A stretch of DNA of 64,000 nt from Caenorhabditis elegans (Eukaryota > Nematoda > Chromadorea > Rhabditida > Rhabditidae): contig NC_003284.9 of the NCBI RefSeq assembly GCF_000002985.6, positions 15,810,001 to 15,874,000 of the forward strand. The letters are read 5' to 3'. The notes under the pieces were generated by a model, which worked only from the letters and a program-made list of their open reading frames with translations, was not told the origin of the DNA and did not search any database. Below are positions 22,745 to 35,600 of the stretch, piece by piece. The stretch's first letter is position 1, and every line of letters begins with the position of its first letter. Made by a program: the position numbers and the translations under genes.

Positions 22745-23135
22745 TGCCTTACGGGTTGAAAACGCTGTTTCTCTACGAAATCACTTTGTCTGGTATGAGT
22801 ACAGTCTGGAAGAGCTCAATGATCATGATGAAGACGTCTACCGACATCATAAGCAAATGTTTGTAAGAAGCACCGGGAGTCAGTATAGCAAACAGCTCAC
22901 AATTAAAGTAAGTTTTTTTTGTGTGTATTGATTTTAATTCTTTGAATTTTGTTTTTCAGCGCCAACGTTTAAACAACACATTGGATGACTGCTATTGTTG
23001 CATGTTAGATTTACCGCGTAGGTAAGCGGATGAATAACAAACCGAAACATGAAAATGTATAAAAAAATTGATTTCAGCATGTGCTCGATGATTACAAAAG
23101 AGGGAAACATAACTTCGGCAGTCGAAAGTCGGTGA
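22745..23135 (+). CDS. Candidate C-terminal three-exon gene fragment
   Basis: Three exons keep frame: 22745-22907 (TTTTCAG; AATTAAA|GTAAGT), 22960-23021 (TTTTTCAG; CGTAG|GTAAGC) and 23078-23135 (ATTTCAG; TGA). The peptide reads LRVENAVSLRNHFVWYEYSL, EELNDHDEDVYRHHKQMFVR, then after the second junction NNTLDDCYCCMLDLPRSMCS and a short tail ending AVESR. It is about 94 residues, rich in charged residues with a Cys cluster. The splice sites and phases are all canonical, so this looks like a real gene's 3' part. The 5' exons were not identified; the exon at 22745 expects two bases from an upstream exon. I do not recognise the family. Confidence 0.45.
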
Positions 23136-24121
23136 ACATATTGGAAGGGTCAAAAAAGAAAGATGGGTCATATGCTTTATGTATTAAATTTAATTGTTTT
23201 CTAGTTTTTCTTCTAAAAAAAGTTTCTCAATAAAATTTTATTCGATATCTTGAAATATGGTACGATATTTTCAAATAAAAATAATATTTTTCTCAGAACA
23301 TTTGAATTTTCTACGTTTGTATGTACACTGCGCCCAACTTCTATAGCGCTCCCTTAACTTTTGAACTCTACCACATTCTGAATTTTTTATCAAAAAATGG
23401 TTAATGTCATTCGATTCCAAATGTCAAAAACCCCCTGTCCAAAATTTTTATGAAAATATATGGAAAACTACATAAATTAGGTGAAAAAATCATAAAAATG
23501 ACCGCCTAACTTCAAGGCGTCCCCTCAAATTTTTGACATTTTTCGATAAAAACAATGAATTTAAAAATGAAACTGAACACAGTTTGCAATTTTGTAACGT
23601 CCAAAAGTGTTTTGACGTCTCATTTGGGTATTTTTAGACAAAATTTGGTACGTAGAAACGCGATAGGTGTTCTAGAGTGTCCTGAAACGCTCTGATTTTC
23701 GTTACAGACCAGTTGATGTACCATGTTGCAGATAACAATCAGGGCTGGGAATTTTTTGGTTTTTTTGTTTTTTGTATTCTGGTTTTTTTTTTGTATTTTG
23801 ACGAAAAATCGATTTTTTTGGAACCAAAAAAACCAAATGGTCTCGCCACGCACCCCAAAAATCAATGAGTGGCGCGTTTCGAGACCATCGCACGTAAATG
23901 CGCCCCCCTTTAAAGCCGTAGAAGTAGAAAAAAATACACTGTATTTACTGGTAATAATCTTCTAGAATAAAATATGATAATTAAATAAAAGCTGATTTAT
24001 GACCGCTGCAACACGGATATGTAGCCAATATTGAAGAATATATAAAAAATAAGCTTTTTCTTTTTTTTAAATCGTAATAATAAATATTTATATAACTATA
24101 CAGCAACAAAAAAACAACCGA
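23136..24121. other. Intergenic, 3' flank of acyl-CoA oxidase
   Basis: No gene is supported. It includes a poly-T-rich patch (23745-23830) followed by TGGTCTCGCCACGCACCCC and GTTTCGAGACCATCGCACG near 23835-23895, which resembles a dispersed worm repeat. The sequence nearest 24121 would be the oxidase 3' UTR. Confidence 0.45.
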
Positions 24122-27100
24122 TTACAATTTTGATCGAGCGTCTTTCATCATTGGACCAAGATACTTTTCGTAGGCCGGAAGAACTTCCGATCTGTTGAGT
24201 TGACTATTTTGAGCCCACTGGAGAAGAGCAGGGTACACGTTTCCGTCACGTCTTCCCAAAACTGATTTGAGCTCTTTATCGTCATAATCCCAACAGTCAA
24301 CTAGGCCAACCGCATTTGGACGCATATTGGACAAGCATCTGAAAATAGACAATTATGAGCAATCACCACTTTCCAAGTTTTTTACTCACTTATAAATACC
24401 TTCTTTAACTTCATTCATCTGATTAGAGCTCATGTAGCCATCCTCCAAAAATGCTCCAATTGATGATGTAATGATGTCATAAGCATACAGCCGAGCAACA
24501 TCGAAGAGCACAATCTTCAAATCCTGAGGAGCAATAGAAACTTTGTGCAATAAGTTCTTCACGAGATACAGACGAACGTGCCATCTCGAAGCTTTAGCAA
24601 GTTCCACAGAAACCGAGTTCCAAGCATCTTCCGGACGAAGATGCTCCTGAGCCTTTTTCAGGCGGTCGTAGGCTCGGAATACTTGTTTGCGAGCAACGTG
24701 CTCAAGATCTTCAACGATATCAGCATCTGTGTAGTGGTGGTGAGTTGTTAAGCGCGAGGTTTTCCTTCCAGGCTTTCCAATGTAAGCTCCGATGTCTGCT
24801 AGGTTAGCAGTTCCTTTTCTAACTCCTTCGGCTGCTTTCATCAGGAATCTGAAAGATAAGTCTTTGTTAAATATCAGTGATCAGAACTTGTTCTTTATCT
24901 CACCTTGCTACTTGCAGAAGCATCACAATATTTTCACCCTCGTAAGTGCATCCACCAACAGCATATCCATAGATTTCTGGGAATCCAGAAGCTTGTGAAT
25001 ACCCATGACCTCCACACGCCAATCTGCATTGCTCAATTCCTTGAGCAGTATCCCACGACACTAACGACTTGAGACCGGAAGACAAGACATGAAGCTCGGC
25101 GAGAAGTTCGGTGTTTCCATGTGTAAGCTGCTCGGTGACTGTCATGTAGAGATCACGGATTTCAGTGGCCGCTGCCATGAAAGCAAACGCTCTGGCGAGT
25201 TGAGGGAAGACACGAAATTGTTGGGTTTGGTAGTCAATGATTTGAACTTCCCCTTTTCTGAATATATAATGTGAGACAGGATTTTAAGAACTTTTTTTTA
25301 ACTTTTGAACAATTTAAAGGTGAAGTAGCGCCAGTGGAGAAATAGTTTTAAAAAAATACTCTGTTGGTCTCAAAATGGCCAAATATTATGATAAAACTTT
25401 TCAAAAAATTTTCGAAAAATTTTTATTTACTGTCAAAAAATGGCAATTACTCAGATTTTGCCACTCATAATTTTGGAAGTCGACCAAAAAAACATTTTTT
25501 TTTCGACATTATTTATGATTTAATTTTGTTCAAATTATTTGTATTAAAACACTGTAGAGGTCGGAACATGCGACATTTCTTCAAATTTTCTCAAAAGCTA
25601 GTATTTTTCAAAATTTTGGCAATTTGCCAAAACTTTGACCGGAAATTATGAAAAATCTAAAATTTTTTAAAGCGTTTTATTATGATATTCTTGTTGTTTT
25701 GAATCATTATAAGTGCATTTAGACAAAATCGCCACTGGCGCTACTCCACCTTTAAAGTACACATTTCTCATACGTAAAGGAGGACTAACGGTTCGGACGA
25801 TTTTGAACGTATAGACCCAAAATGAGCTCAAATAAACGAATTTCGTAATGAAACTGCTCAAAAGGTTTTCAAAAATTTTTTGTGGCGGTTCAAAATTTTG
25901 AAAAAATTACACAGATTTTGGCTAAAATCGCGAATTTTCCCATTTTTCCGTGTCACATCTGTTCGAAGTTAGCTTTTTTGGAATTATCGTCCTTTATTAC
26001 ACATATTGGTAGTTTATCTTATTTAATTTCGTCGATTAAGGCACATTTAAAGCCGATAGGTAACCAATTTCGATGATTTTTGGTCACCTATCGGCTTTAA
26101 ATGTACCTTAATCGACGAAATTAAATGAGATAAACCACCAATATATGTAATAAAGGACGATAATTCCAAAAAATCCAACTTCGAAATGATGTGACACAGA
26201 AAAATGGGAAAAATTTGCGATTTTAGCCAAAATCAGTGTAATTTTTTCAAAATTTTGAACCGCCATAAAAATTTTTTGAAACTTTTTTGAGCAGTTTCAT
26301 TACGAAATTCGTTCATTCGAGCTCATTTTGGGTCTATACGTTCAAAATCGTCGGAACCGTTAGTCCTCCTTTAAGCCAGATTAACCCTTACTTACCCTGG
26401 AGTGATTTCTCCCTGTCTTCTCACTGCTGCATATCTCGTAGCAATTGTTGCAGCTGCCGCAAGTTGAGTCGACTGATCCTTGATCATAATTGATCTCACA
26501 AACACCATAGTTCCATATCCCAATTTGGAATGAGCCGGAGCAATGTAAGTTCCATCTGGATTCACTTTTGCGTATCTCATCAGCAATGCTTTTCTTGGAA
26601 TTCTGACTTTATCGAAAAGTAAGAATCCATTGTCATTTCCATTGATGCCAAGTTTTGGTCCAATATCTCCCAAACGAATTCCCTTGAGTGGATAGTGAGT
26701 GTCTTCATCGCGAAGTTGCACAATGAACGGATGAGGTCCTTTACACTCTCCTTTTGTGTACAACTGTGCAACAACCACAGCGTAGTTCGACGATTTACCC
26801 AAGCCTCCCGGCCACCATCTTAATTAAGACCATCACATTTCTTATCACATTTTGAATACTTACTTGGCTGCAGTGATTGTTGGCGAGTTCATAACAAACT
26901 CTTCTGTGGCTGGATCATAAGTTGCAGTGGTTTCCAGTTTTGAAAGGTTTGTACCATGACCGAGTTCTGTTTGAGCATAAGTTCCAACTACTGCACGGGA
27001 AATTGCTTTGGTAAGCCACTCGTCCAGTTGATCATCGTCAGTTTGACCTGAGAAAGTTTTATTTGATAAATTTGGATTTTAACGTGGATTTCTGATTTAC

Positions 27101-28525
27101 ATCATAAATGCAAGTAGGGGTCTTTATAGCGATGCGCGGAACCCAAAAAGTGTCGGACGCGGAGCCAAGTCTCCACCAAATGGTGACATACCCTATCGCA
27201 CTATTTTGTGAAAACGTGGCTCCGCGTCCGACACTTTTTAGGTTCCGCGCACCGCTATAAAAATTTTGGAGCGCACCGTGAGAGAGTTGTTTTCGGGGTC
27301 GACATGGGAGCCCCGTGCAAGTGTTAAATTGAATATGAACTATTAAAGGTGGAGTAGCGCCACTGGGGATTTTGCCAAATTACACCTATTTGGCAAGTTG
27401 CCAAAATTTTGAAACATATGAGTTTTTGAGGAATTTCAAAGCAATGTCGCATGTCCCGACCCCTACAACGTTTTAATACTAATAGTTAAAACAAAATTAC
27501 AGTATAAAAAATGAAGAAAAAAACTTTTTTTTTTGGTCGACTTCCAAAATTATGAGTGGCAGAAACTGAGTAATTGTCACTTTTTGACATTAAATAAAAA
27601 ATTGTCAAAAAAGTTTTGTAAGAGTTTTATTATTATATTTGGTCATTTTGAGACAATTGGAGTGGTTTTTAAGATTTCCCCCACTGGTGCTACTCCACCT
27701 TTAAGATTTTTTTTTCACTACAGTTGCATTTGAAATGTAAAGTTTGATCAAAAGTTTTAAGATTTAAAACTACTCAAGATCAAAAGCTGCAACTGCCAAT
27801 AATGCGTGATTTTTTGAGTTAATTGAATTTAACTTTGAACATTTTTCAAAAGTCTCTTTTTGAAAATTTTATATTGGAACAACTTCTAATGTTCCGAAGA
27901 AAACATTTTCAGGTTTCTACTTCTCTAAAAATAGTACCTTGAAGTGTTGGAATAAACATAACGTAATGAAGCGACATTGCATGAAGATCACGGCCCATCG
28001 TCAATCTTAAATTATTTTCAGTTAATATGTTTTTACCAAATTCCCAAAAAAAAACTGACGCTTGATAATACATTCCTTCTCCGAAGAAGTCAGATCCATC
28101 AATCTGATCGGTGTTATTTGTCATTGCCACAACTTTACGAGCATTGTTCAGAATGCGTTCTTCGCGAGACATAAACTCTGTTGGAACCGGATCTTTGAAG
28201 TCGTCAACGCTTTTGACAAAATCCAGAATTTCACGGCGACGCTGAACATTAAGAATTTTTTTCCAAATAACTAACTGTTTTTGGAAGCTCCGTTATTTAT
28301 TTTGGCATAATTTTTGAATTAAGATTGGAAAATCATCCATAAAAGTTAATAATATAAATTTTCGAATTAATATTTACCTTTTTCTAGCAAATGCAGACTA
28401 AAGCTTACCTTCATAACTTCAGTCCCTCCATGTATCCAAGCTGACATACGTTCTGTGTCAAACGTAGCTTTTTTCCGTTCATTGGTAATGTCTACATTAT
28501 CGCCTGGCTGAATCCATCGACTCAT
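24122..28525 (-). CDS. acox-1.6: Peroxisomal acyl-CoA oxidase, seven exons, 685 aa
   Basis: It carries out the FAD-dependent first step of peroxisomal beta-oxidation, acyl-CoA to trans-2-enoyl-CoA with H2O2; worm paralogues shorten ascaroside pheromone side chains. Exons in coding order: 28409-28525, 27938-28241, 26864-27047, 26396-26818, 24904-25257, 24390-24848, 24122-24338; all junctions keep frame. Visible hallmarks are MSRWIQPGDN at the start, GTYAQTELGHGTN at about 162-174 (acyl-CoA/FAD-site loop), KWWPGGLGKSSN, CRLACGGHGYS and GGCTYEGEN with the probable catalytic Glu near 449. The C-terminus DARSKL is a PTS1 peroxisome signal. Length fits the family. Three introns hold palindromic MITEs. 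The family call is certain; the symbol (F59F4.1 by recall) is less so among worm paralogues. Confidence 0.9.
25314..25756. repeat. Palindromic MITE in an acox intron
   Basis: It belongs to the GGAGTAGCGCCAGTGGGG family. The ends are TTTAAAGGTGAAGTAGCGCC and GGCGCTACTCCACCTTTAAA, and the inner arms carry TTTTGCCACTCATAATTTTG. It lies in the intron between the fourth and fifth coding exons. Confidence 0.93.
25775..26373. repeat. Palindromic MITE, AAAGGAGGACTAACGGTT family
   Basis: Nearly perfect fold-back of about 600 bp. GTAAAGGAGGACTAACGGTT pairs with AACCGTTAGTCCTCCTTTA, and the arms meet near 26075 at a short spacer around GATGATTTTTGGTCACC. It is only about 20 bp from the preceding MITE in the same acox intron. 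Confidence 0.93.
27122..27263. repeat. GC-rich inverted repeat in an acox intron
   Basis: TTTATAGCGATGCGCGGAAC with AAAGTGTCGGACGCGGAGCC is mirrored by GGCTCCGCGTCCGACACTTT and GTTCCGCGCACCGCTATAAA. The loop is about 45 bp. A diverged relative (GCGCGGAACCCCAAACGTGT) lies in an acl-1 intron near 41190-41325. Confidence 0.9.
27343..27704. repeat. Palindromic MITE in an acox intron
   Basis: GGAGTAGCGCCAGTGGGG family copy with ends TTAAAGGTGGAGTAGCGCC and GGTGCTACTCCACCTTTAA, in the intron between exons 2 and 3. Confidence 0.93.
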
Positions 28526-29170
28526 TTCAAAAATTTCAGTGAGTTCCTAAAAAGAGGTAAGTTGATAGAAATACATATGTACAAAATTTTTTCTTTGAAA
28601 AATTAGAAGAAAAAAAAAACAACAAAAAAATCAAAGTTTTTTAGCAGAGCAACACAACTTGCTTAAAAAGTACTAATAAATAGACTGGCTACATGGGACA
28701 CTACGTGCTAACAACGGGAAAAATGATAACAAGGAACTTTATTGATAACGTTGGTTTAAAACTATACTACGGTTCCAATATAATAGAAACACTTTTGAAG
28801 AAATTGCTTCAAACTGTAGTATACTTTGATTAAATAGACTGTCTTTAAAAAAAAAACTTTTTATATGACTTATAGGAAAATCTATAAAAAACAGAGATAC
28901 ACGAAAATAGAAAAAAACACGTAAGAAAAAACGTGCAAATAAGTGTTTATGAAATGAACGCAACGACAACAGTGTAGTCGTTAGGCATTCCTGTTATCTC
29001 GGAGAGTCAATTGAAAACATGGAGACGTAGACGCGAAGACTGATTAAACTGGATTAATTTGTTTATAAGAATATTGATTATACAAAAAAGGGAGAGAGTT
29101 TTGATAATTTCTTAAAAATACGCTTGGTGCAAAAAATTGACAAAAATAACCGCACAATTGATTATGAGAT

Positions 29171-29885
29171 TAAAGGTGGAGTAGCGCCAGTGGGGAAAAT
29201 GCTTTAAAACATGCCTATGGTGCCACAATGACCAAACCTCATAGTAAAAATTTTTTAAAAAAATTTCTAAATTTTATATGATTTTTTGAAAATTGAAAAA
29301 ATCTCGAATTGCATCAAATTCCTAATTGAATTACCGCCAATAGTTCGATGTTTGATGGTGCGCGCTTGCATTATTTTAACTTTTATTTATCAATTTTTCT
29401 TAGTTTTGATTGATTTTTCATGTTTTTTGTGTAATTTTACTAGAAATTTAATGAAAAATTCAAGATAAATGTAGATTGTTCACTAAAAATAATTGAAAAA
29501 AAAAGAAATAACGTTTTCCAACGACGTTGAGCCTGAAATATTCTATTTCACAGATTTAGGCTTCAGCGCCCGCTTTTTAATAACAAATTTACATTTCTCT
29601 TGAATTTTCCATTAAATTTCCAGTAAAATTACTCAAAAAAAAACATGAAAAATCAATCAAAAATAAAAAAAATTGATAAATAAAAGTTAGAATAATACAA
29701 ACGCGCTCCATCGAACATCGAATTATTGGCGGTAATTCAAATAGGAAGTTGATGCAATTCGAGATTTTTTCAATGTTCAAAAAATCATATGAAATTTAGA
29801 AATTTTTTTACAATGATATTTGGTCATTGTGGTACCATATACATGTCTTAAAGCATTTTCCCCACTGGCGCTACTCCAACTTTAA
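29171..29885. repeat. Long palindromic MITE upstream of acox
   Basis: It has GGAGTAGCGCCAGTGGGG termini (TTAAAGGTGGAGTAGCGCC; GGCGCTACTCCAACTTTAA) but different, longer inner arms of about 330 bp: GAATTACCGCCAATAGTTCG pairs with CGAATTATTGGCGGTAATTC. The centre carries GAGCCTGAAATATTC and AGATTTAGGCTTCAGCGCCC. Confidence 0.92.
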
Positions 29886-31276
29886 ATTTATCGGTTTCAT
29901 TTTTTCTTTGGAACAAAATTTCCTGGTCGCATATTTAACTGGGTAAGTTGAGATTGAGCTATGTAGTTTGACAAAAAAAAAACAGATTTGAATAGATAGT
30001 TTCTGATAAAAAAATTTGTGAGTGCAAGATAAACACCGCATCTTGAAAGTTAAATAAAAACATGATACAAAATGTTCTTCCGTTCTTGAGAATTATTCCC
30101 CCACACTTGTAAAATTTAAGTTTTTAGATATCAAACATGGCATTTATTTGGGATTTTTGTTTTCGGAATCCATTTTTTCTATATTATATTTTCTCGTTTT
30201 GAATAAATGGAAACTGAAACAATTAATAATTCAATTGAAACGTGGTTTCTTAACACAAATGTATTTGTTTGTTCAATCAGGAATTTAACAAGGAGTCTAA
30301 CAATTTTCTGGCAATTTATAAAAATTAATTAGAAAAATTTAAGTTGGCAAATTGAAGAAAAATTTCTTTTCAAAGCCTTAAGGTACTATAAAACTTTCAC
30401 TCCAAATTTTTGCTCACTTACTATAATTCGTCACTGTAATTGAAGAAATTCCAGATTGCAAAGTTTAACTGTCGGAAAACAATTAATTAGAAATATATAA
30501 TAATGTCAGTTCTCGGAAATATCAAAAAAACTTAACTTTAATTTTCTTGTATTAAAACAAATTTTGTAATATTTCTTGCTCAATTTTGCTGTTGACTTAA
30601 ATGTTATATGTAATGTGATGTGTTTGGATCTTTTTTAAAAATATTTTTCCAAAAGCTTCTGTTTTTTAAATAAAAATGAGTCAACTCTTTGAAAAATTAT
30701 GACTTTCAGAAAGTCAAAAATCTTGCAACACCAGTTTTCCTACCAAAAAATTTATTTTTATGCATGTTAATTTTATTAGCAACATTATTTTTTGTTTTTT
30801 TTTTGGAACAGGTATGAAGGACAATTTGGATGTGTGTTTGGAAAATTTTCACATTATAATATTTTCCAAATTAAACACTTTTTCTTAATTTAAAAATTAG
30901 ATAACATTTTCCAGAACCTTTTATATGTATTACTTATGAGCTGTCAGTTCTGAATTGTTTTTTTCAAAGTTTTTTCAGAATTAATCGGCACTTTTTTTCA
31001 ATATCCTGTAAATTTATTGTACTCATTTTTCAAAACTGTTCTTTTTTTCGATGTGGAAAGAGATTTTAGCAAAACAGCCCGTTTGCTCCACTCACTTCCT
31101 GGTCAGTCAAATTCCCAAAAAAAACACTATACAAATTGACTATCCAATAGTCTCTATAAACCAAATCTGTCTGTGTCTCTTCACTCTTCCCCCCACCTCC
31201 TCCTCCTCTCCCATCCTATCGGAAAGTGGTGCGTCTTCACTTGTTGCGTGTTTGCAGTCTGCAACACGACGCACCA

Positions 31277-31283
31277 TGACGTC
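31277..31283 (+). promoter_or_regulatory. TGACGTC site upstream of RAMP4
   Basis: A TGACGTC motif lies about 320 bp before the RAMP4 start, in the GC-richer promoter block. The core TGACGT is shared by bZIP factors including XBP1 and ATF6, and RAMP4/SERP1 genes are known unfolded-protein-response targets in animals. Function here is inferred. Confidence 0.35.
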
Positions 31284-31562
31284 GTTTACCGTACCCCCAT
31301 GCGTCGTTGCGGGCGTGCTGCGTCGGTCGGTTCCACAGCTGCACTGCCTCGCGTGGCGGCCTCGTCTACGTTCGGCCTACATTCATTCGTAATTCCTCGC
31401 CCTTCTCCGCACATTTGGGTCACTCAGCTCTTTTCTCTTTTTCCCTATCTGTTCGCCCTCTCTTGATATTCAGCAATTTGTTATTCATTCTTTTATTTTG
31501 TTTCTCAAACCGAACTAATTACTATCGTTTTTTTTTTGATAGTTCCAATTAAAAATATATCA

Positions 31563-31571
31563 ATTTTTCAG
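31563..31571 (+). promoter_or_regulatory. Probable trans-splice acceptor of RAMP4
   Basis: The consensus-like TTTTTCAG sits 28 bp before the ATG with no upstream coding exon, as expected for SL1 leader addition in Caenorhabditis. Confidence 0.55.
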
Positions 31572-31578
31572 AACCTAA

Positions 31579-32123
<545 letters not shown>

Positions 32124-32182
32124 ATTACTCCACCACCGCCACCACCAACACATTATATTTATTGCATACTGGTCATCATGTT

Positions 32183-32194
32183 CCCCCCCCCCCC
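32183..32194. repeat. Poly-C tract (12) in the RAMP4 3' UTR
   Basis: Uninterrupted run of C in the transcribed strand's 3' UTR (G on the other strand), 60 bp after the stop codon. Confidence 0.95.
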
Positions 32195-32359
32195 TCCCAT
32201 CGGAATCCCCCTTTCTCTTTTCGTTCCTTTCGTCCCCCAATTCAACCTTGTTCCCCCAATTCGCATCATGTTGATAATGTGATAATACTCGCTAGTGCGA
32301 TCAAGTAGAGATTCCCTGGCCCTCCTACAACCTCCTGAAACCCTCGTACATGTTCTTGG

Positions 32360-32365
32360 AATAAA
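32360..32365 (+). terminator. Poly(A) signal AATAAA for RAMP4
   Basis: The canonical AATAAA lies 237 bp after the stop codon in TTGGAATAAACGCATTT, leaving about 260 bp before the convergent gene's stop codon. Confidence 0.75.
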
Positions 32366-32626
32366 CGCATTTATTTTTGGCTTACAAATTTGGTAAAATG
32401 AACCCGTTTGCGGGGAAGAATTGTAAATGAAACAAAAAAAATTGGAAAACCGAATCTCGAAAACGGAAGAAAAACATGTTTGATCAGTTCGTTGTGTGCG
32501 GAAAGAACGGCAATGGTTGAAGCTGAGAATAGAAGGACTTGGAGGAAATAGAGGAAAGATAATAATAAAAACTAGACAAAGACAGCTGCTTGGGCGATTT
32601 GAAACTATTTGAGAAAGCATCAAGGA

Positions 32627-35600
32627 TCACCAGCTGGGTTGGTACTTTGCAAACGTGGTGTTGGGCATCAATCGGCACCAGCTTAGATCCAAGTCATTCA
32701 TGACATACGTCATTGGGATGAACATGACTGTCGTTGACACCTGAAACAGGAAACGTGTAACGATCAGAGTTTGCAATTGATAAGGCAAGGTGATTGTCAC
32801 ATGCCAATTTTGTCAAGTTTTCAATTTTGCTCTTTTTATATTCAATGTGCACTTTGTAAAATGAACTAGATATCGGTTAATCGGTAACCGTTTCAATTAG
32901 AAAATTGTTCAAGTAATCAGTAAGTTTCCAAAGTAGAACAGCGTCAGTACAACTTTACAAAATTCGTAGTAGATTTCAAAAGATGTCCCAAGGTTATCAA
33001 ATGTCAAGTATTTTTAGTCAGGCCCTCTGAAACATTATGAGGAACAATCAGGGGTAAACGATTTTTTCCGGCAAATCGGCAAATTGCCGGAATTGAAATT
33101 TTCGGCAAATCGATAAATCGGCAAATTGCCGGAATTGAAAATTTCCAGCATATCGGCAAACCAACAAATTGCCGGTTGGCCGAATTTGCGGTAAAAACGG
33201 CAATTTGCCAAAAACTTTCGGCAAATTGTGATTTCGCACTTATTTTTTTGGTAATTTCAGAAATTCAATTTCAAATGGCAAAATTAAACGCATCCTATGA
33301 ATGTTCCTGAATCTATTTTGAAAAGTAAGCAAATTCTATGAAAATATATAAGGAAAACGGGGAGAAAAATTCAAAAAAACACAGTTTTAAGTGTTTCCGT
33401 CTTATAAAAAAATTTTTCCGGCAAATCGGCAAACCGACAATTTGCCGAATTTGTCGGCAAATCAATTTGCCAAACGGCAGTTGCCGCCCATTCCTGGTAA
33501 CAATGCTTTCAATGTGTCAGAATGTCCAATTTTCTAATATTTGGCAATTGCCAAAAATGTTTGGAAAGTTTTATTCAGATGCATAGATATGTAGCCTCAG
33601 TTTAAAAATTTTTTAACAAAATATTTGTATGTTTTTTTTTTGATTTAATCAAGTGTTCGGAATTTCAAAAATAATTTAATAATTGTTTTAAAAAAAACTT
33701 ACCACGCCAAGAAGCATCGCCCAAAACACAAATCGGAAGAATCCGAGTCGACAGCACAGTTGCCATTGCAGGCAGTACGCGTAGGTGACGTTCATCCAAA
33801 ACATGGCAATATCCAGAAAAGCGGTGCATCTGAAAATTGAACGCGTTTTATTTGTGGATGGAAATGAGCACGATACAAAAATGTGTAGTTTTCCAAATTG
33901 TTTGGGTTCGATTTTTTGACATCCGAAATTAAACAATTTAAACTACAGATAACTCAACTTTTGTCTATATTTTATAGTATTTTTTAAGATATTTAAAACT
34001 CACCGGAAAAGCAAAATAAGCTCATAATTGTCATAAGCATGTTGTCCTGGTTTGAGATATTTAAACGATGCTGGAATAAAAGTTTTTCTGATTGTTCCAA
34101 TGAGCATTGCAAATGAAGACATCATTCGGAGCAGCTGGAGCAAGAGCTCAATCGCATCGGTCACTTTCTTCCGGCTGCAATGTAAACTATGAAGGTTTTT
34201 TGACAAATCTGGGATGTCCGCCTACTCTCGTTCTTTAGCTGCATCTGCCTTCATCGCCATTCGGAGCTCGTGGCGAACTCTGTGTCGGAGAGCCTTGCGA
34301 TCACGTTTTTCACGAGCATCTCGTTTTGATTTGTCATGGATGTCGTAGCGGTTTGAGTAATCCGGACGGAGTACTTCCATTTCTAAAATGTTGTAAGTTG
34401 GGTCTAAAAGAAGTTCCGATAGTTTGTAGATCAAAAACTTTGAACGAGTGAGGAGTAGGACTGGTATATTCCGGTTTTGGAATTTTGATAATTTTCCAAA
34501 GGTAGTTTTTTCACGGCGGCCGACAATTTCCGAGTTTGGCCACTCACTATACTCAATCGAATAATTTGATAATGAGTGGCTAAACTCGGAAATTGTCGGC
34601 CGCCGTGAAAAACTACCTTCGTAAAACTCTCAAAACTCCAACACCGGACACCGGACGACCAGCTCTAGTCAGAAGTTCAACAATCTCTCCATCAGTTTTT
34701 AAAAGGCTCTCCATTTTGAAATTTGAAACTATATTTTGTAGATATTGATAGTTTTTTTTTCAAACCAAATTTTACTTTGAAAAATTGCTGAACATTTTCA
34801 ATAATGTCCCAATGTTTTAATGAAATCTTACCATCAGATCTTCTCGTATTCGTAGACGTATTCGAATTAGACCTGTTGAACTTGATTCGATCATAAAAGC
34901 GCCCGATAGCTGATGTTGAGTTATTTCCCTCTCCATTATTAACTTCATTCTTCACATCTTTGTTTGTTGAAGCTTTTGATTGTACAGAAGGCGTTGAGCT
35001 CGTTTGTCTTGGCAAGAATCTGAAATTTCATAAGCTAGTCTAGAAGAAAATAGCTGGCACAAACTTCATGACAGTGTTGGGCACGTAGGATTTCCACTTT
35101 GGTTGTTCTGATGTTGGACTTGCTTTGTTTGAACCTGAAAGCTTGAAAAGTTTTACATGTTCCAACTAAAGTTTTAGCTTTTTGAGGCATTTCAATTTAG
35201 AAATGTAGGAAAAAGTGAAGAAAAAGTAAATAATAAAATAGCCAGAAACAGCACAAAAATAGTTGAAAGGCATCATAACATAGAAGCTTACCGGTTTCTG
35301 GCACCGGCTCAGTCACAACTTCAATAACCTCATCCTCATCATCATCGGGCTCTTCAAACTTTGGCCGAGATGGCCTTGGCGGGCGCAGAGGCGTAGTTTC
35401 AGTTGTGTTGTGCTCATCATTTTCTTCAGCGTCGTCTGAAAAACACATAGAAAGGAGATCCTAAAGCTGAACAGAAAGTAAAGAGTAAAGAAACAGTAGA
35501 ATAGAATAGGAGAAACTCATGCAAAAAATTGGAAAATTTTTGTTGACCTATGAGTTGTCTAGCAGTTAATTGTTGGAATTCAAAATAGGGAAACCCAGGT

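Noticed and set aside
31051-31392. Open frames upstream of RAMP4
   Set aside because: Pyrimidine- and GC-rich promoter sequence read in overlapping frames, with no splice logic linking them to a gene.
32159-32623. 154-codon minus-strand frame between the convergent genes
   Set aside because: It lies in the two facing 3' UTRs, spans a poly-C tract as a Gly run, and has no family resemblance.
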